Source: Isoetes taiwanensis | Lineage: Eukaryota > Streptophyta > Lycopodiopsida > Isoetales > Isoetaceae | DNA: 64,000 nucleotides | Reading direction: 5' to 3' | NCBI GenBank assembly: GCA_021234155.1 | Contig: JAJEKV010000025.1 | Location: 17,603,094-17,667,093 of the forward strand | Shown: positions 35,455 through 48,599 of the stretch, piece after piece | Numbering within the stretch: position 1 is the stretch's first letter | How the letters are laid out: each line of letters starts with the position of its first letter | Notes under the pieces: generated by a model | What the model saw: the letters and a program-made list of their open reading frames with translations, nothing else | What the model was told of the DNA's origin: nothing | Database searches by the model: none | Program-made: the position numbers and the translations under genes

Positions 35455-36803
35455 AGAAGAACAGAATTGAATTGAATTTTTATCATCTGCAGAGACCAAT
35501 TGGCCTATGGGACTCAAACAAGGAATACAACAAGCGTATTAATAGAATTAAAAAACCCTTGCTTCGGAGGGTTTTCGAAGGAAAAACCTTGGCAGTAATA
35601 GGTATGCTGAGAGAATGTACAATGATATATGATAATGGTACATTATGATGTGTCTCAATGCATTGTCCGAGGATATAACTGCGGGCATCCATGACATCCC
35701 GGAAATAAGATCCTAGCGAGCCCACTAACATTGTATCCAACAATGCATTCAACTGCTGGTTAGGAAGGATCAACTCAGCATAGCTGACGCGAATGTGACT
35801 GAATGTCGGGATGATGCAGAGTATGGCTTTCATCTTCAATAGCATCCTGTTGGCAACACAAACACAATCTATCCTCCCATGCCTCCCGAGCCCATCTGCC
35901 TGTCTCAATTTGCAAGCTGATGTGCACCTGTGCGGATGGAAGCTATCAACCTGTCTTTTTTGTGGCGGAAGTAGCGTTGACCATGTGCAAGCATGGGGTT
36001 GATTTGGACCTTATAGTGTGTTGTCTTAACATGTTCAAGGACATCAATATCCCAAAGCTTGTCGAGAAAGCAAGCATCTAGGTATTGCCGCAGCTGATAG
36101 TGATTTTCTTCAGTTTCAACTTGGATGCACCTATGCTCTTGTACGTCCCATCTGGGGAACCACTGTGCTCGCCTCTCCTTCCAGCATGCCTTGAGATGCT
36201 GCAGGCCCATGGCCACAGTATAAGTCAGGTTGGGGAGACGTTCATTGCCCATACCCGCCACCTTCTAGAAGCAAATAATGTGGTGGTCAAGTGCGGCCTG
36301 TTGAAGAGGCAGGAAACCTGTCTCTTGCAGAAGGATCTGATATGGAACTGTGGGTTTTACCCCGAGCACCCGTGCCAAAAAGGCTTTCTATATCTGCTCT
36401 AATTCATTCCACGTGGCTGGGGATATGACCGGACCCCAGACTTTGATCCCATATGAGAACAGGTTCCACCAGAACCCTCAACAAGTGGGAGAGATGGGGC
36501 CAGTCATACAGCTCTGCTTTGTAGCTGCTATTCTGCATCGCATACAGTGCCTTCCAACCTGCAGTCACCCATAATCGAATAGAAGTATCCCAGTATATGG
36601 TAGTGGGAAACTCTATGCCAAGGTACTTATAAGTGTGCGCCGCCTCCACATTTTGCCCTTGATAAGTGAAGGTGGAGCCTTGGCTGGCGCGAAGATGAGA
36701 CAAGCAAGTCCTTAATCTTGGCCAAATTGACCCTCATTCCAGTAGCCCGACAGAAACTATCCAGGGCATGAAGGTGTTGTTGCATGGGTTCCACGGTGTT
36801 GTG
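35455..36803 (-). mobile_element. 5'-truncated LINE, decayed
   Basis: From the right on the minus strand: a reverse-transcriptase end near 36,735-36,800 ('LDSFCRATGMRVNLAKI'), a thumb region ('HTYKYLGIEF', 36,404-36,703), a connector ('GMGNERLPNLTYTVAMGLQH', 35,905-36,261), a degraded Cys/His end (35,483-35,908) and the 3' hairpin motif (35,546-35,588). The LINE terminal motif 'gagaccaattggcctatggg' (35,491-35,510) and a T/A-rich tail (35,460) close it. Several frameshifts are present. It abuts the multi-gene element A near 36,803. Confidence 0.85.
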
Positions 36804-36810
36804 AGGATTT

Positions 36811-36861
36811 TCGACGGGAAACCGGCAGGGCAGTGCTGCCCGCTGCCTGCCAGTTTCTCGT
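36811..36861. repeat. Imperfect 20-bp-stem palindrome
   Basis: 'gacgggaaaccggcagggc' is followed after a short loop by 'gcctgccagtttctcgtc', its near-perfect inverse. It lies between the LINE end and the first exon of element A, close to where the left end of element A is expected. It may belong to that terminus or to an unrelated small insertion. Confidence 0.6.
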
Positions 36862-37103
36862 CAGAAACCCTCTTGGGTAAAAGCATGATGTGGTGTATCA
36901 AAAATGCGCATTTTGACGCCACATTTTGGCACCACCTTTGTGGTAGAATCGGGTGGTGCATATCGAAGCGGAGATTGCGGGAGTGCGAATTAATGAGCGT
37001 CAGTTATTTTGAATTTTATGGCACGTCATTGTCCCTCATTTTGAATTAAGAAATAATCACTTCTTCTTCTGTTTTTTTGCCGCTTCTTGCCGATTGAACC
37101 CTA

Positions 37104-40100
37104 ATGGAGTCAGAATTGAAAGCCACTAGTTACACGATGAAATCTCTCCTCAAACAAGAGATTGTGCCCCACGAAGATCTAAAGAAGCTTTGGGGTGACA
37201 GAGTTTTAAATAAATCTGGCTACAGGTATTTTCCCCCAAATGTTTTTGTTCAAACTGAAAAATTAAGGCATATGTTTTCTTGTACAGGTTGAAGAATCTG
37301 AGCAATGAACAATACAAAGAGTTCATGCAAATTTACAAAAGAATTACAGGGAAGCCACATACATGGGGTGGAATGGCTCCTGGTACCTGGGCAGTGGCTT
37401 ATTATCTGCATATAAAGGGGAGGCTGTTAACTTGTGGGAGTTGGTTACTGGGGTTATACGGCCATGATCCCCGACGTGGTAGAACTTGTGCCTATACGTG
37501 TCCTCCACTTTGGTTGCCTTGACCGGCAGTAGGATATTTCTAGCTAGTCTGTACAAGATGATATTCTAGTGACAAGACTAGTCTAGTCTAGCTGGACCAA
37601 AAATAAAAAATACAAAAATTTGGACCATTTCTCGATTAACCCCAGTAAGAGAAAGCATAGACAAATCCAACCTGACCAGGAGGAAAATAGTAAAAGTGAC
37701 AGGGATGATGAAGATGATAGGGAAAAAACCAAATCAGGTTCCTCTAGACCACACATTCAATCTAAACTCACAATCAAAACAGAAAAGCAGAGCAATGTTC
37801 TGAGACCAAAACATGCCATTGCAGGTATGTTCAATTATTAGTTGTGTTACAACAGAAAAAAATCTCAAGCTTGACCTAGATTGTTTCTATCAACACAGAA
37901 AAGGTAATATCAAATCCACTTCAAGAATCAGGTATGCCTACTACCATTTTGCATCATGTTGGCTGTATTGTCATGTTGTGTCTCTATGATGCCATCTGTG
38001 GGGCATTTCGTGCAATGGATGCCAGAATGACAGATGAGGTATGCGTGGTCTGGTGAGTGGTGAGTTGTTGGCATCCACCATGCCCCACACCACACCCCAC
38101 CATCTCCCACCACTACACTCTACCATCTCCCACCGTCACACTCCACCATGTCCCACACCACACCCCTCCACCACACTCCACCACCACCATACTCCACCAC
38201 CACCACCACCACCACACACACCACCACCACCACCACACTCCTCCACCACCACACCACACCACCGGACTCCACCATGTCCTACACCACACTCCACCACCAC
38301 CACACCACATCCCACCACCACACCCCATCACAACACCCCACCACCACACTTCACCATGTCCCACACCACACTCCACCACCACCCCACACCCCACCACCAC
38401 CACCACCACCAAACCCCACCTCCGCACCCCACCACCACCACCACCACACACACACCACACACACACCACCACCACACTTCACCACCACCGCACAATGTCC
38501 CACTACTCCCTGCTACCACCACAGCGTGTTGTGTGGTGTGTACTGTGCAACGTATGTTGTGGGGTGTGTGGTATGTGGTGGTGTGTAGAGAGTACCTTGT
38601 GTTGTGTGGTGTGTGATTGTGGTTTTCCATCAGTACGTGGCTTACTATGTTAAGAGGCTGACATATACGTAGTGTTTTGTTTTGCGACTATGGCGGACTT
38701 GTGAAGGAATGGTTGGCTGCAACATCGCCTAGGTTTGATAGATGCAAGCAACGCGATTGCAAGCAAACGAGGATAGGAAAAATGATATCAAAAGAAAGAT
38801 TGAGTTGATGGAGCATAAAGTATCGAAAATTAGAGCTGATTTGCACGGATGGCAATCAATCATGACAAAGAACAAATCCGAGCGGTGAGGGTGTTCGGGT
38901 TGTAAGCGAACTAAAGGATGAAGAGCTAAATGGTACGTACGGTTGCACAGGCTGAATCAATTAAATAAGGAACTAGCGAGAAACTGAAATTGAGCTAAAG
39001 GCATGTGAAGACTTACTGCTGGAGCTGTAACCTCGAATGCAAAGATTTGAGATTTTTTCCGAGTAGTGGTCATGACACTCCTTTAGATCCTGCACTTCCA
39101 ATGCTTCCCGAGGCAGAAGAAGAGGGTGATGAAGGTTGTCCATTTTGTGGACGTTGTCTGAAATGGGATGGTAAAATATTGCCAGTTGTGATAGCGAGAA
39201 TCACGCCACCAGTATCACATTCCATGTCTATCACACCATTTGAGGTAAATATTATCATCTCTAACCCTCGTCTAAAGACTCTATTGATTTTGAATTTGTT
39301 TTGCAGACACTCTAGAACCTGCTGCAGCCCCAGTTGTGCCCACATTATGACTGAGACATGGCTTTTGGCTTTTGGTATTCGAGTGGTACCACAAGAATCA
39401 ATAGACACAAGTAAGTGCCTTAACTGTTGTCACAGGTCTACTGACGTAGTGTTTGCAGAATTGCAGAAATTTGAGACCAAGGATATCCAACAGTTATTCA
39501 CGCCTCGATCAGTTATGAGACTGCAAGATACCTCCCGGTTGTACCTAGAATTCACCCCATTTGATACTCCTAAGTTAATCCCAGCTGCTGACGGCCTGGA
39601 GACTCCAAAACGAAATTTGGATAGTGAACTGAATGCAGTCATATCAAGTAAGTACCGATGCCACATACATGATTTATTTTTTTGTATTTTTCTGTGGTCT
39701 TTCTCATTTCAATTATGTTACAGAGATAAATGCTACTGCAACTGGAAGCCATCACGAAGAGATTCCTAGTGCATTTATTTTAGGGGGGAAAATTAATTCC
39801 CTTGAGAATCATTCTGCACGGGGTCCTTCACCAGAAAAAGGTTTTGGTGCTGAACATGAGCCAAATGCGGATGCAGGTGATGAAGTTGACAAAAAAACCC
39901 CGGATCCTGGACAAGGTGCAGACTGCTCAACGAGTCCAATACAACCTCAACCAAGAAAAACCAAGAGGTTAACTGAAATTCTCCTTGTTCTAGATTTTAA
40001 TGGGGTTTTAGGCAAGCTTTATGACTTGAAAGAGAGGATCTCTGCATCAGCCGAGCCAGAAGTAACCCTCCAGAAATTGAACCTTCAAAAAGCAGCAGTT

Positions 40101-40604
40101 TCCAGGTCTGGATTACAGGAGTTCTTAGAATGGTGTTTTTCAAAATTTGAGATTGCATTGTGGTCCAGCATGGCTAAGAGTAATGTTGACTTGTTAATGA
40201 GAAAGTTGCTGCAGGAATATAAGGGCAGATTTCTTTTTATTTGGAATCAGGATGACTGCACCAACACAAAATTAAAAGTGGTTAATAAGCCAATTTTCCT
40301 TAAGGAGCTGTCCAAAGTGTACCAGAAATTCTGGAAATACCAGGTGAAAAACACATTGTTGATAGATGACAGCAGATATAAGGGGTCTGCCAACCAGCCG
40401 AACACAATGATATGTCCAAATAGTTTTGCTCCCGACAGGTTGGATTCCAATTTCCTTTTGGAGCAACTCAAACCATGGCTGGAGGGACTTCTGACTGCAG
40501 AAAGTGTGCCAGCTTATGTGAAGGAACATCAAATGTGGAACATGTGGGATTCTGAAGAGTTGCGCAACTGCATGAAAATGCTCGACAAGTATTTTCATAA
40601 ATGA
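37104..40604 (+). CDS. NLI/FCP1-like HAD phosphatase-domain protein, multi-exon (element A)
   Basis: Exons by GT-AG and frame: 37,104-37,226 ('MESELKATSYTMKSLLKQ'); 37,287-37,351 ('LKNLSNEQYKEFMQIYKR'); an acidic exon about 37,620-37,824; a short one near 37,901-37,931; a Cys-rich region 39,005-39,649; and 39,723 to the stop at 40,604. The order near 37,352-37,620 and 38.0-39.0 kb is uncertain. The Cys-rich part has 'TYCWSCNLEC', 'GCPFCGRC' and 'CLNCCH', suggesting zinc binding. The C-terminal ~230 residues are an FCP1/SCP-type HAD domain: 'EILLVLDFNGVLGKLYD' (motif I, D-x-N instead of the usual D-x-D), 'EIALWSSMAKSNVDLL' (motif II) and 'NTLLIDDSRYKGSANQP' (motif IV). A second copy with the same D-x-N lies at 55.1-55.9 kb. 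The family dephosphorylates phosphoserine proteins; activity here is doubtful because the second Asp is missing. Confidence 0.7.
38085..38520. repeat. CCACCA/CACACC microsatellite (intronic)
   Basis: Over 400 bp of CCACCAC and CACACCC units, with the recurring phrase 'caccatgtcccacaccacac'. It is open in all three plus frames for up to ~200 codons only because of the repeat (His/Pro/Thr runs), so it is not a gene. It falls in a presumed intron of the phosphatase-like gene. A related tract, partly in the complementary orientation, lies at 43,690-44,115. Confidence 0.9.
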
Positions 40605-40687
40605 ATGTTGTAAAACTCTTTGAAAGTCAATATAAGTAAAAAAATTTCTATGATATGTGTTGTACTTTTTCAATTTAAGATATTTGA

Positions 40688-41660
40688 ATGGATTGTGAGC
40701 AAATGTTCTCGTGTGTGTTTAGAATTAGAGATGATAGAGCTTCGGCAGTCCCTGTCTATCTAAAGCCAAATACACATTTGGAAGTGGTGCTGAGTGGAAC
40801 TGAAACTGTCGTGATTAGCTCCACCGACATCAAAATTTTGGAAGCTGATACGCAGCGGTTCAATAATCAATTGATCCTCCTCTTCTCAAGGTGATGCTTT
40901 CATCTGATTTGTGATCATCAGGATTGTGCCATCATATGCATATGTTTGCAGATACATGGAATACTACTTGATGCTCCAAGGAATGAGCCATCCCTTTCAT
41001 TTCTTTGACCCTCTTTTTCACTCGACATTGTCCAAGGACACAAATAGTTACAAGACAATAAGGAAACATGTGAATCTGGATAAGTGCCAGTACATGTTTT
41101 TGTCTGCTTGTGATGGACATCACTGGACCTGTTTTCTGATTGTAAGCCACGCGTGTCTCGCACAGAGATATAACCCAGGGATATATCACTTTGATAGCTC
41201 GGGCTTGCATGGCAGAAGCAGACATATTGAGAGGTTAGTGCTTGCTCATTGCATTTTGCTGTTGTGGCACAATGACAACAAACTTTGAATGCAGGTTCCT
41301 GGAATTGCTTGGACACAATAATTTCAGCTTTACAACCTCAGATGTTGTGAAAATTTCCAGAACGCCTCTTCAAACTGATGGTCATTCATGTGGCCCTGCC
41401 ATATGTTCGTTTATGCACAAATTTGTGAGGGGGTACTTGAAAGGAGTGAATATATTGTTGCCTGATCTAGTAAGTCAACTCAAATGCAGCAGACAAACCA
41501 AACTCTATTATTGACAAAGTGTGGTTAACTGCAGGTTGTGGACATTTCAGACCAGGATCTAGTTGATGTTAGAGTGTTCATGCTTGAAATTTTAAGATTA
41601 GAAGCAACAAAAGCTGGAACTGAGAGGAACATATGTATTGGGAAGTATGTAGGTGCATGA
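40688..41660 (+). CDS. Ulp1-type cysteine protease, four exons, 261 aa (element A)
   Basis: The exons 40,688-40,890, 40,952-41,233, 41,295-41,469 and 41,535-41,660 join in frame at GT-AG sites and total 262 codons. The C48 (SUMO-protease-like) catalytic set is complete: His125 in 'CDGHHWTCFLI', Asp149 in 'YHFDSSGLHG', Gln188 and Cys194 in 'TPLQTDGHSCGPAIC'. The family cleaves ubiquitin-like modifiers or precursor proteins. Ulp1 domains are also carried by several plant DNA transposons, where their role is unclear. It begins 84 bp after the stop of the phosphatase-like gene, same strand. The sequence 'tttttcaatttaag' just upstream could be a splice acceptor, so the two might form one transcript. 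No Ulp1 domain was found in copy B. Confidence 0.85.
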
Positions 41661-43689
41661 GTCACCTCGTACTTGAAATCACTGTATATCTTTCTTATGT
41701 ACATAATTGTTATTGTAACCTCGATTCATTTGAATGAAAATTCATATTCAATTCATCTCACAAACAAAGGAGTCAAGTGTTCAGAAGAATTCAAATCTTC
41801 AAAAGAAATCAAGACAAACTCATTTTCACAGCTGAAGCACAAAACTTCACATGAGTTCTGAAAACTACAGAATGGTTTTACATTTTATCATCATCAGAAA
41901 GAACTTCGGGTAAATTCTATAAAATTTTCTCCTCACTATGCCTAAGGCGTCTTTACTGCAAAGATCATAGCTGACAGTTGATCTTGCGCCCTTCTTGTAA
42001 TACATACCTTCTATGACACTATCACCGGCGAGGTACCATGTTCCATTGAGTTTGAAGTCTTTCTCCACTATCCATTTTGGTTTTGTGCACATCAGAATCC
42101 AAAATTCAGAACCCTCATCATTCCCTTTCGGAGCAACGACAGCAAAATTATCACCAACTCTAAGTGCCTCTGTTAACATCGTGGGATTGGAGGAGAACAA
42201 GGACCTGCTGGATTTACGGTCCTCAATGTCAGCATGCACATTGGAGGATAGTACAATAGCTTGAAGTTTCCAATCATCAACATAGTGCTTGTTCACACAA
42301 CTGTCCCACATGCCATCCAAGCAGTAGCTGCAGAAGCATGAAAGTTCCCTCGTGTGCAACTGCAATGGAGATTCAGGATTGAATGCATGTACACAATGGA
42401 TCTGCGTAGTGTCCAAAATCCTTTCTGCACCCCATGCTTTCTTTCTATCTATATCCTCCACCTTGACTTCCCAAAAGAACCTTTTTATATTCTTCCTCTT
42501 ACTGGTTTCAGATGTGTTCATCCACTCGGATGTTCCACAAGTAAACATCTCTTCAAAGAATTCTACCACTTCATGAGCATTACCCAATTTTATGTCTTTG
42601 TATTTTTTTAATTGCGCTTGTCTTAACCATCTCTTCAACTCAGCAGCTTTGCCATTATGTTCACCTTTCCCGTAGTTAGAACCAAAAAAATTCCACATCA
42701 TATAGACATCAGTGTTGTTTGTGTACCTAGCCACAAAGTAAAATGGTCTAGAAGCCTTGAATTGAGATGCTGCACCATCTGAAAACACATAATGTCTCTT
42801 TGGCACCCTTCCTTTCTACTCCAGATATTTGTGGCGCGTCATGAAGCAGTGTTGCACGAACAAAGTATCGTGTTCCCTGTCATCTGATACATAGTAATGT
42901 GTTTCCTTGATAATCTCATCTACCACTGAGTCGTACTGATATGTTATTTGAATCAAAATAGTAATCTGGTTATTGACCCAGCACATCGACTGCACCTCCT
43001 CTTGTTCCTTGAATGTATAGTTCTCTGCAAAATCCACTACCGAAAGACATGCATCTGCTGGGAGATTCTCCAGAAGCTCCTTAAATTGTTTTGCCTGCCA
43101 TTGGTACCTGAAATTATGCAGTGGAAAGATTTTTAGACGCTCTTTCAGTTTATCCAGAAGCTCCTTGGGTTCTGTCTCATTGTACTGATGAGTCAGTCTC
43201 CTACCAGAACTCGAGACGTTGTCTTTTTCATAGTCAATGTACTCCCATTTCACTTTCCTGTTACTGCCACTTTCCTCCATGGGACGGGTCTGAAACTTCT
43301 TGATTCCACACAGCTCACAATCTCCAAGGATGCACACCTTCTTGTGAAACTCATCTAATTCACTCTTTGGACACAATATAGATCTCCACAAGCTTCCTGT
43401 ACTTGCAATTTTATGCTGGTGTGCCCTGCATTGACCAAGTTCATGTGATCTACAAACATCGCAGGTGCAAGTGCAATTCTTCGGATGTTTGGTTCTCATC
43501 CCATTGAGTCCATCCACTAGCATTTGCATCCTCACGTGCTGAATGCAACAGCAACTATTGAAGTCCTTCAATTTTACAACAAACCAGGGTTTTAGCTTCT
43601 CAAAAGCTCGAAGACGAATCTTAATTTCTGGATGTTGGTCCAGAAACCTCTTGAACAATAGCATCTGCATGAAATGAACACTAAACTGT

Positions 43690-44115
43690 TAGGATGTGTA
43701 TACCACACCAAACCATGCACTATACCATGCCCCACACTCTTCATATTCACCAGAACGAGCACCTTAGTGCTGTGTACATTACCACACACCACACCACACC
43801 CCACCACACACCACACCATTCACCACACACCACACACCATACACCATACACCAAATTGTAGAGTGTGGAGCGGTGGTGGAGTGTGGTGGTGGGGGGTGGT
43901 GGAGTGGTGTGTGGTGGTGGTGGGGGGTGGTGGTGGTGGAGTGTGGTGGAGGGTGGTACATGGTTGAGTGTGGTGGAGTGTGGTGGAGGGGTGTGGTGTG
44001 GGATATGGTGGAGTGTGGTGGTAATGGCAATGTGGTGCATATGGTGGTAATGTGGTGGTCGCAAAGATGTGGTGGTAGTCTATGGTGGTGGGATAGATGA
44101 TGGGGTGTGGTGGGG
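43690..44115. repeat. CACACC / GGTGGT microsatellite with strand switch
   Basis: From 43,690 to ~43,855 the plus strand is C-rich ('accacacaccacacc'); from ~43,865 to 44,115 it is G-rich ('ggtggtgggg', 'gtggtggag'). The two arms are near-complements and could fold into a long imperfect hairpin. The tract lies in the intron of transposase A. Long frames through it are repeat artefacts. Confidence 0.85.
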
Positions 44116-44659
44116 TGAGGGGGAAGAATAAATAAAATTGAATCCACACATATCATACATTAACATGCACACACCCACATGACACCATGGACATAACGCA
44201 TCTGCCTAGCCTGCTCTCATAAACATTTCTGAAATTCGTACACCCTGATAATAATTACATTCCTCTTCTTATCATTAGAAAAGGATCTGGGTCCTAAATC
44301 TTGTTCCTGCGTCTGATTTTTAGCGTTTCATTCTCAATTCGAACAAGTTCATTCCGGCAACATGGTAGGGAATATGTTGAGACATCACTACGGCTATTCC
44401 AGGGTGAGCGAGGAGGGCATTCGGCATATGTTAAATCGGGCTCGTGACCAATCTCTGAAGGTGGCAATGCGTAAATCCACCTTCTTTGCTGATTTCGAAT
44501 CCAACCTAAAGGCATACAATAGAGTGGATGTTGGGCCTTCAATGGCTATGCTTTGGGTCAGATTGACAGGAAGAGAGCTCTTAGACAAGGTCCATGACCT
44601 TATGTTACACGCTGCTGCAAAGGCAGCTGGTTTATTTGTTCTCTGTCACTACAAGAGAA

Positions 44660-45070
44660 AGGGAGTATTAGAGTCAGTTTTAGAGTCAGACCTTAGTTAT
44701 TCTGACACTATTATGGCTGACGCTACAACTGACTCTACGTTCTGTCGTTTAAACGACAGAATTAGCGTCAGAATTTAGCATCAGTTTTGCAGCAGACATA
44801 GAGTCACAATTAGAGTCAACCATAGTGTTAGAATTAGAGACAACCCTACCATCAGCATTATATCAGTTTTGCAGCAAATATAGAGTCACAATTAGAGTCA
44901 ACCATAGAGACAACTCTACCATCAACATTAGAGTCAACCATAGTGTTAGAGTTAGAGTCAACTCAAACATCACAATTAGAGTCGGCGTTATAGTCACAAT
45001 TAGAGTCATTCATAGTGTTAGAACTAGAGTCAACTCTATCATCAAAATTAGAGACAGAATTTAGGTAGTT
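44660..45070. repeat. Left sub-terminal GAGTCA repeats of the CACTA element
   Basis: Many 'agagtca' and 'gcgtcag' motifs at short, roughly 12-24-bp spacing ('attagagtcaaccatag'). In En/Spm elements such sub-terminal repeats are the transposase-binding region. The open frames here (Val/Asn/Arg-rich) are repeat artefacts. Confidence 0.8.
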
Positions 45071-45189
45071 TTAGCATCAATTTATAGGTCAAACAACGCG
45101 TCAGAATACACGGCAAGAGAATGCGTGTCCATCAATAATATCATCAAAATAAGCGTCAATGTTTTCGTCAAGGTGCGTCAGAAATGTTT

Positions 45190-48100
45190 TTGCCAATGTA
45201 TTGCACTCTGATTGAATGTAGTTTCACAATTCCATGCTCAATTAATGGTATGCTTAAATTTACATACGTGTATTTTAAAAATTGATAGTCACAAATTGAT
45301 AGACAGGGATGAAAAAATTGAACTTCTTTATTCAAATAGTAAAAGTTACATGCACAATCTTTAAAATGCCACCAAGAAGGGGCACAACTTTCAAATATGT
45401 CAATATTAAAATGCCACCAATGGAGGCTTATTAGAAATTATTTTTGAGAAGCAAAGACAGGGAAGAACTAACAGCCATTCCGATTCCAAGCATCAGAATA
45501 GTACCCATTGCAAGTATTGATCTGGAAGTAAAACAGATGCATTTTTAATGTGACCAAGAAATATAGAGCATAGTGTCTATAAACAAGGTAAGATGTAATT
45601 TGCATGAAAATGGTATTCATCTATGGTAAAACTATACAAACAAACCATGCATGCAGCAAAAATAAGAAGATATGGAAGGACACATACTATGTACGATGGA
45701 GCATCAGATTGTTGTCACATGATCCATGGTATGCCCATTGCACGTACTCCTTTCCAGCTGACCCAACCAATCTTCAAAGTTTCCATATTCATTTTCAAAC
45801 TATTTATATCATAAAATTAACAAAAGTCAAAAATAAGTAAGCATGCTGGAGCATGAAACCACTAGTGTACCAGCTCAACGTGCGCGCTGAAAATATGCAA
45901 GAATTGGCAAGAACTTGGAAAGAGACATTTAAGTACAAATAAGTCTCTATAATTTCTCTACAATGGAACTTTTCTCAACCACAGACTTCTATGCATACCT
46001 GTGCTAAGATAATGGGAGCACCTTTTGGTGCAAATAAGCTTTCAAATTTCATCATCCCCACGTCTTCCTGCCATATGAAAATATCCAATTTCCTGCCTTC
46101 ATGATAGTGTAATCACGCATTTGCAGTTTAAATGAAGCAACTAGCAAAGAGCATAACAGATCCAAGCAATGCACAGCACAAAAACTGCCTAGAAAACTTA
46201 TAATAAAACAGGGAAGGATCACCACAATGCGAGAGCCTATGCTAAAACTAGCAAACAATGCATTCTAAGCAACCAAACCTATGTCTAGAACACTGCCACC
46301 ATATATGCACCCCTTACAGCAGAACCAGCACAAACCTACTAGCAACTAGCAACAAGAGCACGTATCCTTCCAGACATTTGCACAGTGTTTCCAGCAATAT
46401 GCATACTTTGTGACAAGCCTTAGCTTTAAAAGAGCATGCACATAGAATATTTCCATGTGCTGGAAGCAAGAAATTCTTATAGTTTAGTCTTATACAGTCT
46501 ATCCAATTAATAGAGGCATTTCTGATTGTTGGTATATGTTGCTCATAAACAAGCAGATCTGTGTTCATTTCTACAAATTAGTAGTGATACTAGCAACACT
46601 AATCATCAAAGTTTAGGTGGCTGGAACTAAGCATTCTAGCCAAAGCATCTAAGTTGCCATAGGCTAACCTGAATATATGTGCTCCACCATCATACTTCTT
46701 GCTATTTGAGCGTCCACAGCAGAGCTGCATAAGAGGTCTACGGCCAAAAAAGCCAACCTTTATTCTTCACAGCTAAAGGAGTCTTATTTACATAAAGATT
46801 CAGACCACGGTATCAACAATGAACCTGAAGTCATAAAACAAGAATCCAGAACTAAGAACTGGGTGTAGAATCGTTTGTGTTTGAAAACCACTTGGAATCG
46901 CTAAAGTTTGTATCTACTTTGAATGGTAAAGAAAAAATAAAAGATGAACATCAAACCTGTTTTCGGCTAAGTCCTGGACCATCAGCGAATTACTCCGGCC
47001 GTTTCAGCATCCATTTTATATTTCCAAATGCTGGGTATGGTATCTTTGCCAGTTTCGGCCATCTATTTGTTCAACACTCTGATCATTGGGTACGGTGGAT
47101 ATGCAGCTTAATCTTCAAAGATTCAAAGCCCTCCTTAATCTTCAAAATGCATCAGGCCATATTTGCACAGGTGGGATAAACCAGTCCTGTACAAGAGTTC
47201 TTCCACCCGATTAGGCCCTAAAAGCACAACACATGTATACGATTTGCACAGGCCAGAATCCATTTTTAACCTTGCCAATAGCATACAAATACCCTAAATC
47301 GAAATGCAAAGCACTCCAGTTTATTCTTCAAGTGGAAATGGCAGATCCAGCATGTATTTTCGCTTGCTACCATTCCTGCGACCACAGTGGCCGCATGCCA
47401 AATTCGGAAATAGGGTTTCTCTGCCCTAAACTGATGTTTAGCGCCTTTGAAAATTTTCAAAGATTATTTCCAGCATATGCCATATGCATTAACAACCATA
47501 TGCAATATGCATAAATTCCAGGCATAATTTCCGTCAACCTTTAAACCATGAAGGCTAGATAAATTATCCATACAATTTCGATATTATTTCAGTTCTCCAC
47601 GTGGTTAATGGGAAACTCAATATAGTGCAAGCATTTCCACAATAATTCCATCTAGGAAAAATATCATGGCAAGCTATATGCCCTAAGATAATTTTCAAAA
47701 CATGTCAAATATGTGGCCATACATCCAAAGGCCGAATTCTAACATCCAAATTGGCCCTAACCATATGTATTCTTTTAAGTCTTATGCAAAGTTGAGCGGG
47801 ATCCCCAACTTTTCTCAAACTTTTCCTTTAATATTTACCATGCTATAATTTTTAGTGCCCAATAGTCTCAAATATAATGAATGTCAAGTGTATGTCCAGT
47901 AATCCAACTGGGAATTGCATACAAATAGCAACAATAAATGCTGTAAGAGCATGATATATATGTCTCCTACCACATCTTATGTGTTTTAAAAACCTAGACC
48001 TAGATTAGGGTTCAAAGAGTTTACGCTCTGTAGTCTTCAGATCCTGCAGAAGCGCATCGACCAGCAAAATGCGGTAGGAGTATGATCATCTCCAGATCTG

Positions 48101-48440
48101 GTAGACACAACATCCTCCAGCAAAGATACGACGGCAATTTCTCAGGTCTTAAACCTTCCTTATAGAGTTGTGTTCAATCCATTTCTTGCTATCCAGATCC
48201 AATTCCCATACAGACTCTAAGGGTACACCCAAGTAGCTTGGGGGAGGGGGGAAGGGGAGAGGAGGGTGTACTTTTTTTTGTCGGCAATATATGGTGCTGA
48301 TGGGGGCTTTTAAACTATTTTCTTTGTATTTTTAAAAATAGTTTTTAAATATTTTTTGATATTTTTCCTTGAAAAGCGTTTATGTTCCCCCTATGAATAC
48401 AAAAGGGGTATAGAAAAAAAGACAAATATAAAAGATTATT
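45190..48440. other. CACTA interior without recognised genes
   Basis: This stretch should hold the N-terminal transposase exons, but no such motif was found. A purine-rich run at 48,238-48,272 is flanked by 'ggtacacc' and 'ggtgtac'. Sequence near 48,000-48,130 resembles a transcribed leader, but nothing firm. A replaced or inserted segment is likely. Confidence 0.35.
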
Positions 48441-48599
48441 CCTGGACCGGGTGCTGATGGGATGCTTCCATTGCACGAAATTGCCCCCAATTACACACCT
48501 AAGCTATTCTTCGGCTCGGTCTTGCGAGGCCTCATGTCAATTTGGACAACTTTGGTACTATTCCTCGGTACGGTCGAGGCCTTGCATCGGTCAGACAGA

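Noticed and set aside
38041-38653. Overlapping 191-, 198- and 146-aa plus-strand open frames, and minus-strand frames
   Set aside because: All arise from the CCACCA/CACACC microsatellite, which lacks stop codons in every frame; the His/Pro/Thr and Gly/Val/Trp runs carry no protein-like signal.
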